NCBI GenBank assembly: GCA_964531285.1
Contig: CAZHDI010000057.1
Location: 1-19,431, forward strand
Reading direction: 5' to 3'
DNA length: 19,431 bases
From: CAZHDI01 sp964531285
GTDB lineage: Bacteria; Pseudomonadota; Alphaproteobacteria; JAJFIK01
Part shown: positions 1-6,795 of the stretch, in pieces
Numbering within the stretch: position 1 is the stretch's first letter
Layout: each line of letters opens with the position of its first letter
Program-made: the position numbers and the translations under genes
The notes under the pieces: model-generated
Seen by the model: the letters and a program-made list of their open reading frames with translations, nothing else
The model's database searches: none
What the model was told of the DNA's origin: nothing

Positions 1-68
1 GACAGTCAGTAGTTTTGATGATTTGTCATCATCAGTTTGATGGCCTCATCCGGCCCGGCGCCCGGCGG

Positions 69-1316
69 TCAGATGAAGACCAGCGCGCTCACATCATCCA
101 ACGTCAGCCCGGCGAGCCACAGCTCGCCATGGGGCTCGGCCATCGTCGTCAGGACAAGATAGTCGATGCCGTGGTCCTGGTCCTCGCGGGCGCTCGCGAT
201 GAAGGCCCCGATGCTGCCGCCCAGATACGCCGCCTCGACCCGATCCGTGAGCGGATCGAAGTCCATCACATAATCGCGCCCGCTCCAGGCGTAGAAGCCG
301 ATTGTGTCGGCGCCGCCGCCGGTCATGATCACGTCCACGCCAGGACCTGCGAAGATATAGTCGTCACCGTCGCCGGTCACGATCCGGTCGTCCCCGGCGG
401 CGTCCGGATCGTCATAGAGATTGGCCTCGTCGGCCCAGATCAAATTATCGCCCTCGAAATCCCTGATCCAGTCGTCGCCGCCGCGCGCGCGGATCTCGTC
501 ATTGCCGGCGCCGCCGTCGATCATCTCGGCGCCGTTGCTGCCTTCGATATAGTCGTCGAAGGGGGTGAGGATCACAGAGTCCTCGTCCTCGAAGGTGAAG
601 GTGTCCTCGCCGCTTTTGAAGAGGGCCCAGCCATAAGCTCCGAGCCCGGCCTCGGCCATATGGGCCTCGACCGCGTCCGCGACAACCTCATGGCCTTTGA
701 CGGACAAATGGATGCCGTCGCTTCGGACACTCGGCGGCGTGATGCCCAGAGCCACGGCGGCCTCGTCCTCGGGGCTGCCGTCACTGGCGGCCAGGAGCGC
801 GGCCTGCACGTCGAGGAATTGATCAGAATACGTTGCGTCCAGCGCCTCATTGATCGCTACGATGGCATCGCCCAGCGGCTCGCCCAGATGAAACTGCGCG
901 CCGTCGGCGCTGTGGGCGCCGAGCAGGATGAAATCATCATGCCCGATGGCCGCGACGGCGCGGTCCACGTCGGCCAGATAGCGCTCCGCGATCTGATCGG
1001 CCGAGGCGCCGCCGTCCGGCGCACCGAGCCAGACGATGTGGCGCAGCGGCTCCCAAGCGGCGGGCATGGCCTCGACCCGGTCGGCGATCTGGGCCGGCGC
1101 CAGCCCGCCCTGCGTGGTGTCCCAGAGATACCACTGATTGGGCCAGCGCACATCGAGGCCGGCCAGGACAATATCCATCCAGCGCTGGCCCGAGGCCCCG
1201 CCGAACATGGAGTCGCCGTGCCCGATGTAGAAGGTGGTCATGCGCACATCGGCGCCGGAGTCGGCCGTGGAGAGATCAATCATGATGACACCGCGCGCGC
1301 CCGCCAGCGCGGACAC
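69..1316 (-). CDS. SGNH/GDSL-type hydrolase with C-terminal RTX calcium-binding repeats, probably type I secreted
   Basis: This is a predicted extracellular esterase/lipase-like enzyme. The N-terminal half has SGNH hydrolase landmarks: a G-H-G-D-S block with the candidate nucleophile Ser36, and a C-terminal S-D-G-I-H block giving Asp200 and His203. From about residue 268 to 340 there are Gly/Asp-rich RTX nonapeptide-like repeats (GGAGNDEIR, GGDDWI, GDGDDYI, GGGADTIGF) that bind calcium. No N-terminal signal peptide is visible, which fits ABC-type (type I) secretion through a C-terminal signal. That route is inferred from the family, and no transporter genes lie nearby. The start is uncertain: GTG at 1316 is the longest, but ATG at 1283 or the Met ten residues before the GDS Ser would also leave the catalytic domain intact, and none has a clear Shine-Dalgarno. 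Substrate unknown. Confidence 0.8.
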   Translation of the reverse strand: MSALAGARGVIMIDLSTADSGADVRMTTFYIGHGDSMFGGASGQRWMDIVLAGLDVRWPNQWYLWDTTQGGLAPAQIADRVEAMPAAWEPLRHIVWLGAPDGGASADQIAERYLADVDRAVAAIGHDDFILLGAHSADGAQFHLGEPLGDAIVAINEALDATYSDQFLDVQAALLAASDGSPEDEAAVALGITPPSVRSDGIHLSVKGHEVVADAVEAHMAEAGLGAYGWALFKSGEDTFTFEDEDSVILTPFDDYIEGSNGAEMIDGGAGNDEIRARGGDDWIRDFEGDNLIWADEANLYDDPDAAGDDRIVTGDGDDYIFAGPGVDVIMTGGGADTIGFYAWSGRDYVMDFDPLTDRVEAAYLGGSIGAFIASAREDQDHGIDYLVLTTMAEPHGELWLAGLTLDDVSALVFI

Positions 1317-1580
1317 ATTCTGAGGGATGAAGGATTGAGACTCCGTGAGCGGGCGGCCGGCGTGCGGTGCCGCTCAGGATTGCCCCTGCGGACGGGGGCA
1401 CGGGTGCGTCAACACCCAACGCCAGGGCAGCACGACTATAACGGGATTGTTCCGCGTGTCACACCATGTCGATCTGGTTAGGCCAAGCGGATCATCACGA
1501 GACCTAAGAGGGGCCGTCGAAGGGGCTCTCAGAAGCCAACTGCAGGCCGCAGCCCGCGAAAGTCCAAGGCCTGAGAACGG

Positions 1581-1624
1581 CTGGCCATATTTATCGTCCA
1601 CGCTGGCCATATTTTTCGTCCGGC
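1581..1624. repeat. Two-copy 22-bp tandem repeat
   Basis: Two adjacent copies begin CTGGCCATATTT, at 1581 and at 1603. They match at 18 of 22 positions, including 18 of the first 19. Each contains the palindrome TGGCCA followed by an AT-rich core and TCGTCC. The repeat lies 50 bp from the first DnaA box. It may be a protein-binding iteron-like pair or part of an unwinding region; this is inference. Confidence 0.75.
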
Positions 1625-1656
1625 TACAAGTTTTTCCAGATCGGCACGAGGCAAAT

Positions 1657-1718
1657 GACCTGAGGATCATCTTCCTGTGGATAAGTTTGACTACACGGGA
1701 ACCACTTGTCCTCAGGTC
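1657..1718. repeat. 10-bp perfect inverted repeat bracketing a DnaA box
   Basis: GACCTGAGGA at 1657-1666 is the exact reverse complement of TCCTCAGGTC at 1709-1718. The 42-bp spacer contains the perfect DnaA box at 1676-1684. The loop is too long for a simple terminator. A paired protein-binding site or cruciform is more plausible. Confidence 0.6.
1676..1684 (-). promoter_or_regulatory. DnaA box (perfect consensus)
   Basis: TGTGGATAA is the exact reverse complement of the consensus DnaA box TTATCCACA. It sits in the spacer of the 1657-1718 inverted repeat. Confidence 0.65.
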
Positions 1719-1802
1719 GCCCTTAAAGCGAAGGCAAATACTTCAAGCGCTTAAACTGTCTGCTGGTCATCCAGCCGGGTCACGCACCGCCCATACCGCG
1801 TG

Positions 1803-1811
1803 TTATCCACA
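1803..1811 (+). promoter_or_regulatory. DnaA box (perfect consensus)
   Basis: TTATCCACA is an exact consensus match on the plus strand, 118 bp from the first box and in the opposite orientation. Confidence 0.65.
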
Positions 1812-1976
1812 TCGGGTTCCACAAGAACGCGCATCTGGCAAATTGACACAGAACCGTGACCGGCGGATCATGGATTTGTGACGGGGGTTACGAACGCGGT
1901 CCTGACCGGGATTTAGTTCACCCCGACACTCAGCGGCACCGCGCGGGGCACTGCGCCCGCCAATTTTTGGATGGTC

Positions 1977-2006
1977 TGTGGGAAAGCCTGTGGATCGTGT
2001 GGATAT
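1977..2006 (-). promoter_or_regulatory. Cluster of three degenerate DnaA boxes just upstream of the receiver gene
   Basis: Three same-orientation matches to TGTGGATAA lie within 30 bp: TGTGGGAAA at 1977 (7/9), TGTGGATCG at 1989 (7/9) and TGTGGATAT at 1998 (8/9). The middle one, read on the minus strand as CGATCCACA, is one base from the Caulobacter moderate-affinity G-box TGATCCACA. They end about 40 bp before the start codon at 2048, so DnaA could occupy the promoter of that gene. Confidence 0.45.
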
Positions 2007-2047
2007 GTGTGTGCCTGTCCCACCCGTTCAGCACCCGAGAGGGCGCC

Positions 2048-2578
2048 ATGTATAAAGCACTGGTCATCAGTGACGATACCGCTATCAACCCAACCCTCGA
2101 TGCTGCGGCGCGCAGGATGGGATGCCAGTTGTGCATCAAAACCAATCCTGCCGCCGCCATCGATGCCATCGGCAATATTATGCCGGCGCTGATCCTGATC
2201 GATTTCTGCCTGCCCGATGAGGACGGCTATGTGTGGAACTACTCCGCGCTGAACACCTGCCGGGCGGTGCGCGGCATCTATTCGGAAGCGTTCCCGATCC
2301 TGATCCTCTCGCACGACCGCTCGCCCGCCGCGCGGCATGCCTGCATGGCCGCCGGTGCGGACGATGTTCTGGACAAGTCCCACGACACCGCCACGCTGGC
2401 CCGGCGTCTGAGTTTCTGGCTGCGCCTCGCCGATGTGCGCCATGACCGGCTCAACGAAGAGCCGCTGCCGGACGGGGGCCTCGGGTTCGACCCCACCGGC
2501 CTGGAGCCGAGGTTCAACGGAGGGCCCCGGGGCCTGTCAGGGACCCGGTTGCCATCGGTCGCCTATCACTATTCCTGA
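2048..2578 (+). CDS. Stand-alone response-regulator receiver-domain protein
   Basis: The 176-residue protein has a full set of CheY-like receiver residues: acidic pair Asp9-Asp10 after strand 1, phospho-acceptor Asp52 in LILIDFCLPDEDG, Ser88 at the end of strand 4 (ILILSHD) and Lys110 (VLDKS). The receiver ends near residue 125. It is followed by about 50 residues of Gly/Pro-rich, low-complexity tail with no recognisable DNA-binding or enzymatic output domain. It may therefore act by protein contact, as DivK- or CheY-type single-domain regulators do. The ATG at 2048 was chosen because a GAGAGGG sequence lies just upstream and the receiver fold begins immediately after it. The gene directly follows the DnaA-box region, and no histidine kinase is adjacent. 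It converges on the aminotransferase gene with a 4-bp gap. Confidence 0.75.
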   Translation: MYKALVISDDTAINPTLDAAARRMGCQLCIKTNPAAAIDAIGNIMPALILIDFCLPDEDGYVWNYSALNTCRAVRGIYSEAFPILILSHDRSPAARHACMAAGADDVLDKSHDTATLARRLSFWLRLADVRHDRLNEEPLPDGGLGFDPTGLEPRFNGGPRGLSGTRLPSVAYHYS

Positions 2579-2600
2579 GCCGTCACGATACGGACGGCTC
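2577..2600. terminator. Inverted repeat at convergent gene ends, possible bidirectional terminator
   Basis: GAGCCGTC (2577-2584) pairs perfectly with GACGGCTC (2593-2600) across an 8-nt loop and overlaps both stop codons of the convergent genes. There is no T-tract on either side, so it is a weak candidate. Confidence 0.4.
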
Positions 2601-3782
2601 GGGCGCGCGCGACAGGAAACGCCGGATCGACCGCGCGGCCTGACGGATCCGTTGTTCGTTCTCCACCAGGGCGATGCGCACATGCCCGTCGCCATGCTCG
2701 CCGAAGCCCAGCCCCGGCGCGACGGCCACATCAGCATGTTCCAGCAGCAGCTTTGAAAACCCGACCGAGCCGAGCGCACGGTAGGGCTCGGGAACCGGTG
2801 CCCAGACGAACATGCTGGCCGGCGGCACCGGCAGCGGAAAGCCGGCCTGTCCGAACGCTTCGACCATTACATCCCGGCGCCGGCGATAGATCTCGCGGTT
2901 TTCCGCCACACACGCCTGCGGACCGTTGAGCGCCGCGGTCGCCGCCACCTGGATCGGCGTGAAGGCCCCATAATCGAGATAGGATTTCACCCGCGCCAGC
3001 GCCCCGATCATGACCGGGTCCCCAGCGGCGAACCCGATGCGCCAGCCGGCCATGGAATAGGTCTTGGACATCGAGGTGAACTCGACCGCCAGATCCCGCG
3101 CGCCGGGAACGCTCAGGATCGACGGCGGCGGCGGGCCGTCGAAGTAAATCTCCGAATAGGCCAGATCCGACAGAATCCGCAAACCGGCATGGCGGGCGAA
3201 CTCAACGACTTCGCCGTAAAAATCCATACTGGCCACCATGGCCGTCGGGTTGGCCGGGAAATTGAGCACCAAAGCGGTCGGGGCGGGTACGGAATATTTG
3301 CAGGCCGTCTCCAGCCGCCGGATGAAACCGTCGAACGGCATCAGCGGCACATTGCGCACCGAGGCCCCGGCGATGATGAAGCCGAAGGCATGGATCGGAT
3401 AACTGGGGTCCGGGCACAGGATCACATCGCCCGGCGCGGTGATCGCCTGGGCCAGATTGGCCAGCCCCTCCTTGGACCCCAAGGTGACGATCACTTCGCG
3501 CTCAGGATCGAGGCTGACATCGAACCGGCGCTCATAATAGGCGGCGAGCGCCCGGCGCAGCCCGGGAATGCCGCGCGACGTGGAATAGCGGTGCGTCTTG
3601 GGATCGCTGACACAAGCCTTGAGCTTGTCCACCACATGATCCGGCGCCGCCAGATCCGGATTGCCCATCCCGAAGTCGATGACATCGCGCCCTTCCGCCC
3701 GTGCCGCCGCCTTCAGCGCATTAACCTCAGCGAAGACATAAGGCGGCAGGCGGCGGATGCGATAAAACTCTGACGGGCTCAC
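2583..3782 (-). CDS. Class I/II PLP-dependent aminotransferase, AlaC / LL-diaminopimelate-aminotransferase-like
   Basis: This is a fold-type I aminotransferase of 399 residues. Landmarks in order are RIRRLPPYVF near the N-terminus, DFGMGNPDL (about 36-44), TSRGIPGLRRA (about 68-78), the PLP contact N178 in NFPANPT, D206 and Y209 in SDLAYSEIYF, the PLP-binding Lys240 in SMSKTYSMAGWRIGF and Arg248. This signature set is that of AlaC-type glutamate-pyruvate transaminases, which are often labelled LL-diaminopimelate aminotransferase in alphaproteobacteria. The likely role is alanine or related amino-acid synthesis in the cytoplasm. The start is the GTG at 3782, with AGGAAAGG nine bases upstream. 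An ATG at 3926 would add 48 low-complexity residues that do not resemble the family. Substrate specificity cannot be decided here. Confidence 0.85.
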   Translation of the reverse strand: MSPSEFYRIRRLPPYVFAEVNALKAAARAEGRDVIDFGMGNPDLAAPDHVVDKLKACVSDPKTHRYSTSRGIPGLRRALAAYYERRFDVSLDPEREVIVTLGSKEGLANLAQAITAPGDVILCPDPSYPIHAFGFIIAGASVRNVPLMPFDGFIRRLETACKYSVPAPTALVLNFPANPTAMVASMDFYGEVVEFARHAGLRILSDLAYSEIYFDGPPPPSILSVPGARDLAVEFTSMSKTYSMAGWRIGFAAGDPVMIGALARVKSYLDYGAFTPIQVAATAALNGPQACVAENREIYRRRRDVMVEAFGQAGFPLPVPPASMFVWAPVPEPYRALGSVGFSKLLLEHADVAVAPGLGFGEHGDGHVRIALVENEQRIRQAARSIRRFLSRAPEPSVS

Positions 3783-4041
3783 GGAAGCGGACCTTTCCTC
3801 ATTGAAATGGCAGTGCGACGACATGGCCGTGCGACCGGCGGGCCGGCGCTCCGGCCACCCGCGACAGCAAGCGCCTACGCTGCGCCACCATGCCGGGCCG
3901 CCGCAACCCCAAACTGGCGCCGGCACGCCATCAAATGGAGGCAGGCGAGTGTGCAGTGCGGCTGCTACCCCTCCTTGTCTGGTCGCATGTCCAGGCCGGT
4001 GATAGATTTATGTCAGTGAAGCGCGCAGCGGATGGTGGGCC
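3783..4041. promoter_or_regulatory. Divergent intergenic region between aminotransferase and tetR-type regulator
   Basis: This 259-bp gap must carry the promoters of the leftward aminotransferase and the rightward TetR gene. The last 60 bp (gtgatagatttat, about 4000-4012) are the AT-richest part. I found no confident -35/-10 pair or operator palindrome, and no credible small gene. Confidence 0.4.
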
Positions 4042-4662
4042 GTGACCGGGAAAACAGCCGAACTTGAAAAGCGAAAGCCGCTCCAGACGCGTGCGGTGGC
4101 CACCTATGAAAAGCTGTTGGCGTCGACCGGCCATCTTTTGTCGGACCTGGGCATCGACAACATTTCCACCAATCGGATCGTCGACCATGCCGGCCTGACC
4201 CCGCCGGCCTTTTACCGCTATTTCCGCGACAAATATCATGTACTGGAAACGCTCGGCGAGCGGCTGATGGAGGTGCAAAATACAATCATCGCCGAACGGA
4301 CCGCCGGGCTTGAGCCTCAGGAGCACTTCCGGATTCCGGCCGATATTCTGGAAGATCTGCTGGTCGACACGGTCGAGGCGACCAAGGACTTCCCCGGCGG
4401 GCCCTGGCTGACCCGGGCCTTACGCGCGGTACCGAACCTTCAAAAAGTCCGTCTGAAATCGCACCAGGCCGTGGCCGGTTATTTGGTCGAGATCGCCATG
4501 GAGATCGAGCCTGACCGTGACCGGGACGCGGCCTATCGCGAGGCGCGCCTGGCCATTGAACTGGGCTATGCCGCGGTCGAAATGTGCCTCGAAGAGGACG
4601 ATCTGGATGTGCGCGCCGTGATGCGCGAAACCGCCAAGGCCATCGCCGCCCTGTCGGACTGA
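4042..4662 (+). CDS. TetR/AcrR-family transcriptional regulator
   Basis: This 206-residue protein has an N-terminal TetR helix-turn-helix at about residues 20-65 (IDNISTNRIVDHAGLTPPAFYRYF, then RDKYHVLETL), a highly typical TetR DNA-recognition segment. The rest is an all-helical ligand/dimer domain with no recognised ligand class. The start is GTG at 4042; upstream ATGs are out of frame, and the Shine-Dalgarno is weak. It is divergent from the aminotransferase and lies 83 bp before the cytochrome c/flavoprotein pair on the same strand. Either flank could be its target, the downstream pair being the more usual arrangement. The inducer is unknown. Confidence 0.85.
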   Translation: MTGKTAELEKRKPLQTRAVATYEKLLASTGHLLSDLGIDNISTNRIVDHAGLTPPAFYRYFRDKYHVLETLGERLMEVQNTIIAERTAGLEPQEHFRIPADILEDLLVDTVEATKDFPGGPWLTRALRAVPNLQKVRLKSHQAVAGYLVEIAMEIEPDRDRDAAYREARLAIELGYAAVEMCLEEDDLDVRAVMRETAKAIAALSD

Positions 4663-4734
4663 CCGGACGTCCAGTCTCATCACACCGCCCTACCCCGCGC
4701 GACCGGCCCTTGCGCCGGACCAGTCGATAGCAAA

Positions 4735-4740
4735 TACTAT
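4735..4740 (+). promoter_or_regulatory. Possible -10 element of the cytochrome c/oxidase operon
   Basis: TACTAT at 4735-4740 resembles a -10 hexamer, with TTGCGC at 4710-4715 as a weak -35 at 19-bp spacing. The ATG at 4746 begins only six bases after it and no Shine-Dalgarno is visible, so transcription could start at or near the start codon and give a leaderless message. Low confidence. Confidence 0.25.
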
Positions 4741-4745
4741 TGTTC

Positions 4746-5126
4746 ATGTGGGGCCATCGCACAATCATAGGGATCGGAATGCTGGCGGGGCTGGCGGCAT
4801 GCCAGGCGCCAGCCCCGGTGAGCTATGGCCCGCCGCCGGTTCTGGATGACCGTCTCGCGGCGCTGTACCGGGTGAGCTGCGCCTCCTGCCACGGGATCGA
4901 GGGCAGCGGCGCGCCGGCCCGGGGGGATGAAGCGGCCTGGGATCCGCGTTGGGCGAAAGGCTATGCAACACTCGTTCAGCACACCATCGAAGGCTATAAT
5001 GGCATGCCAGCCTTGGGGGGCTGTGCGAGTTGTTCGCGGGCGGATCTTGAAACGCTCGTGCAATATCTGGGCGGACGATCGGTGATCGCCGAGGCCCAGG
5101 ATCAGGGGGCGAACGGGGACGGATGA
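4746..5126 (+). CDS. Lipoprotein c-type cytochrome (cytochrome c5-like)
   Basis: This 126-residue protein has a short hydrophobic signal ending in a lipobox (L-A-A-C, Cys19), so it should be membrane-anchored and face the periplasm. A single haem site C45-A-S-C48-H49 follows. Met87 in GYNGMPALGGC is the likely sixth haem ligand. Cys93 and Cys96 just after it match the extra cysteine pair of cytochrome c5-type proteins. The gene overlaps the next one by 4 bp (ATGA), so translation is coupled and the cytochrome is probably the electron acceptor of that flavoprotein. An in-frame TTG two codons earlier (4740) is an alternative start. Haem attachment would use the Ccm system encoded in part at 10270-13910. 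Confidence 0.85.
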   Translation: MWGHRTIIGIGMLAGLAACQAPAPVSYGPPPVLDDRLAALYRVSCASCHGIEGSGAPARGDEAAWDPRWAKGYATLVQHTIEGYNGMPALGGCASCSRADLETLVQYLGGRSVIAEAQDQGANGDG

Positions 5127-6520
5127 ACCGGCGCACGGTCTTATTGATGCTCGCCGCGGCCGGCGTTGGCGCCGGTACTGTGGCCGCCGTCGGGCTGCGC
5201 CCCTATCAGGGCCGCGATCCCCAAATTCCGGCGCCGCCCCGCGAGGGCGCCATCGCGTGGCGCAACTGGTCGGGCAATCAGTTTTGCTATCCCGAAACCC
5301 GCGCCGCGCCGACCACGGAAGATGAGCTTGCCGCGATCATCGGTGCGAGCGACGCACCGGTGCGGGTTGCCGGCGCCGGGCACAGTTTCAGCGCCTTGGT
5401 CCCGACCGATGAGACGCTGTTGTCGCTCGACCTCATGGGTGATGTGCTGGCCGTCGATCTGGAGGCTGGCGAAGCCCGGCTCCAGGCGGGCGGACGTATT
5501 GGCCAACTGGCGCCTGCCCTTGCCCGTCAGGGCGCGGCCTTCCGCAACCTGCCCGATATCAACAAGCAGACCATGGGCGGCGCGGTGGCGACCGCAACCC
5601 ATGGGACGGGCAAGGATTATCCGTCCATGTCGGGTGAGATGACCGGCCTGCGCATGGTCCTGGCCGACGGCAGCCGGCTCGATGCCTCGCTTGAACAGGA
5701 CGCGGATGTGTTCCGGGCGGCCCAGGTCGCCCTTGGCAGTCTCGGCGTGATCAGCGAGATGCGCTACCGGATCGAGCCGCGCCATCGCCTGCACCGGGTC
5801 ACCTGGTTCGAACGCTATGACGATCTTGTCGGGCGGGCTCGGACCCTCTTTGCCAAACACAGCCAGTTCGAGTTCTTCTATATTCCGTGGACGAACCACT
5901 GCCTTGCGATCTCCCATGACCGGACCGACCGGGCGCCGACCGGCCCGCGCGCGCCGGAGGACAATAGCGGCCTGTTTGCATTGAAAGACATGCGGGACTG
6001 GCTGTGGTGGGCTCCGGCGATCCGGCGGCGGCTGGGCGAGGCCGCGGTCGCGGACTCCCCGGTCGAGGATGTGGTGGGAGAAAATTATGAACTTCTGACC
6101 TCGGAACGGTCGGTCCGGTTCAATGAGATCGAATATCACTTGCCGATGGATCAGGGCCTGGAGGCTCTGGACGAGGTGCGCGCGGTGATCGAGACCAAAT
6201 ATCCGGGCGTGTTCTTCCCCGTCGAAGTCCGGATGATCAAGGGCGATGAGGCCTGGCTCAGCCCGTTCGGTGGGGCGGACCGGATTTCGGTCGCCGTCCA
6301 TGCGTTCTACCGCGACAGTTTCGACTTCTTTTTTTCGTCCATCGAGCCGATCTTCCGCCGCCGGGGCGGCCGGCCCCATTGGGGCAAGATGAATACGCTG
6401 GGCCCGGAGGATTTTGCCGCACTTTATCCGTGCTGGAACGATTTTGCCCGCATCCGCCGCGACTTGGACCCGCAGGGGAAGTTCCTCAACCGGTATCTTC
6501 GGTCGCTGTTCGAGGCCTAG
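5123..6520 (+). CDS. Tat-exported FAD-linked oxidoreductase of the aldonolactone oxidase (VAO) family
   Basis: This is a 465-residue flavoprotein. The N-terminus has a twin arginine (NRRTVLLML) and a hydrophobic stretch to about residue 23, suggesting Tat export of the folded, FAD-loaded enzyme. The FAD domain begins near 45. VRVAGAGHSFS contains His87, the position that carries covalent FAD in alditol oxidase and L-gulonolactone oxidase relatives. GGAVATATHGTG follows at about 153-164. The C-terminal part is of aldonolactone-oxidase type and ends with the conserved H419-W-G-K422 and a DPQGKFLN motif. It likely oxidises a sugar lactone or polyol and passes electrons to the overlapping cytochrome c gene product rather than to oxygen. 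That partner role is inferred from gene overlap. The substrate is not predictable here. Confidence 0.85.
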   Translation: MNRRTVLLMLAAAGVGAGTVAAVGLRPYQGRDPQIPAPPREGAIAWRNWSGNQFCYPETRAAPTTEDELAAIIGASDAPVRVAGAGHSFSALVPTDETLLSLDLMGDVLAVDLEAGEARLQAGGRIGQLAPALARQGAAFRNLPDINKQTMGGAVATATHGTGKDYPSMSGEMTGLRMVLADGSRLDASLEQDADVFRAAQVALGSLGVISEMRYRIEPRHRLHRVTWFERYDDLVGRARTLFAKHSQFEFFYIPWTNHCLAISHDRTDRAPTGPRAPEDNSGLFALKDMRDWLWWAPAIRRRLGEAAVADSPVEDVVGENYELLTSERSVRFNEIEYHLPMDQGLEALDEVRAVIETKYPGVFFPVEVRMIKGDEAWLSPFGGADRISVAVHAFYRDSFDFFFSSIEPIFRRRGGRPHWGKMNTLGPEDFAALYPCWNDFARIRRDLDPQGKFLNRYLRSLFEA

Positions 6521-6571
6521 AGGCTTTTTGGAACAGCGGCGCAAAAGGTACGCCGAGATCCATGTTTACGT

Positions 6572-6758
6572 GTCATTCCGGCCGTTACACGAGCCCACAA
6601 AACTCTCAGGTTTTTGGGTGGCGAGTGTTCGAGCCGGAATCCAGGGCCATAGACTCCGTCCGCGCCACCCTGGATTCCGGACACCTCATTTTGCCAGCCA
6701 AATCCTATCCCCGCGGCAACGTGGATAGGATTTGGGGCAAATTGGGTTCCGGAATGAC
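6572..6758. repeat. Nested palindromic intergenic element
   Basis: Three inverted repeats are arranged as one composite unit. The outer arms GTCATTCCGG (6572-6581) and CCGGAATGAC (6749-6758) pair perfectly. Inside them, CCGGAATCCAGGG (6634-6646) pairs perfectly with CCCTGGATTCCGG (6668-6680). A third hairpin, CCAAATCCTATCC (6698-6710) with GGATAGGATTTGG (6723-6735), is flanked by TTTGCC/GGCAAA (6690-6695 and 6736-6741) and sits in the right arm. No coding capacity is apparent. It resembles mosaic REP/BIME- or MITE-like intergenic repeats and may also act as a transcription terminator between the two convergent genes. Confidence 0.75.
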
Positions 6759-6795
6759 GATAGCGGTCTTCCAACTGTCAACTGGTCCGAGACCC

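Larger units (their letters stand above)
1317..2047. promoter_or_regulatory. Gene-free region with DnaA-box cluster: candidate replication origin or DnaA-controlled locus
   Basis: I find no convincing gene in this 731-bp gap; the open frames across it have no recognisable domain. From about 1570 to 1850 it is visibly more AT-rich than the flanks. It holds two perfect DnaA boxes on opposite strands (1676-1684, 1803-1811), one 8/9 box (1998-2006) and two 7/9 matches (1977-1985, 1989-1997). It also has a 22-bp tandem repeat and a 10-bp inverted repeat around the first box. Such clusters in a long intergenic region are typical of bacterial oriC, and also of DnaA-regulated promoters or titration sites. 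The usual alphaproteobacterial neighbour hemE is not in this window, and no clear full CtrA site (TTAA-N7-TTAA) was found. The origin call is therefore only a candidate. Confidence 0.45.

Noticed and set aside
16..31. TGATGA-tttg-TCATCA hairpin as a terminator for the RTX gene
   Set aside because: The stem is only 6 bp, and in the direction of that gene the following bases are A-rich, not T-rich.
15..1481. 488-residue open frame on the plus strand
   Set aside because: It is antisense to the SGNH-RTX gene, whose domains are clear. The composition is a shadow of the GC-rich opposite strand and shows no domain.
1723..1754. Two TTAA motifs as a CtrA site
   Set aside because: The spacing is 24 bp rather than 7, so it is not a CtrA full site.
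1345..1881. 178-residue plus-strand frame across the DnaA-box region
   Set aside because: No domain and no ribosome-binding site. It spans repeats and DnaA boxes, which are typical of non-coding DNA.
4702..4718. Short CCGGC/GCCGG inverted repeat as a terminator after the tetR-type gene
   Set aside because: A five-base stem with no T-tract is expected by chance in DNA of this composition.
5141..6544. 467-residue minus-strand frame over the flavoprotein
   Set aside because: Shadow of a well-supported FAD enzyme. It has no domain or ribosome-binding site.
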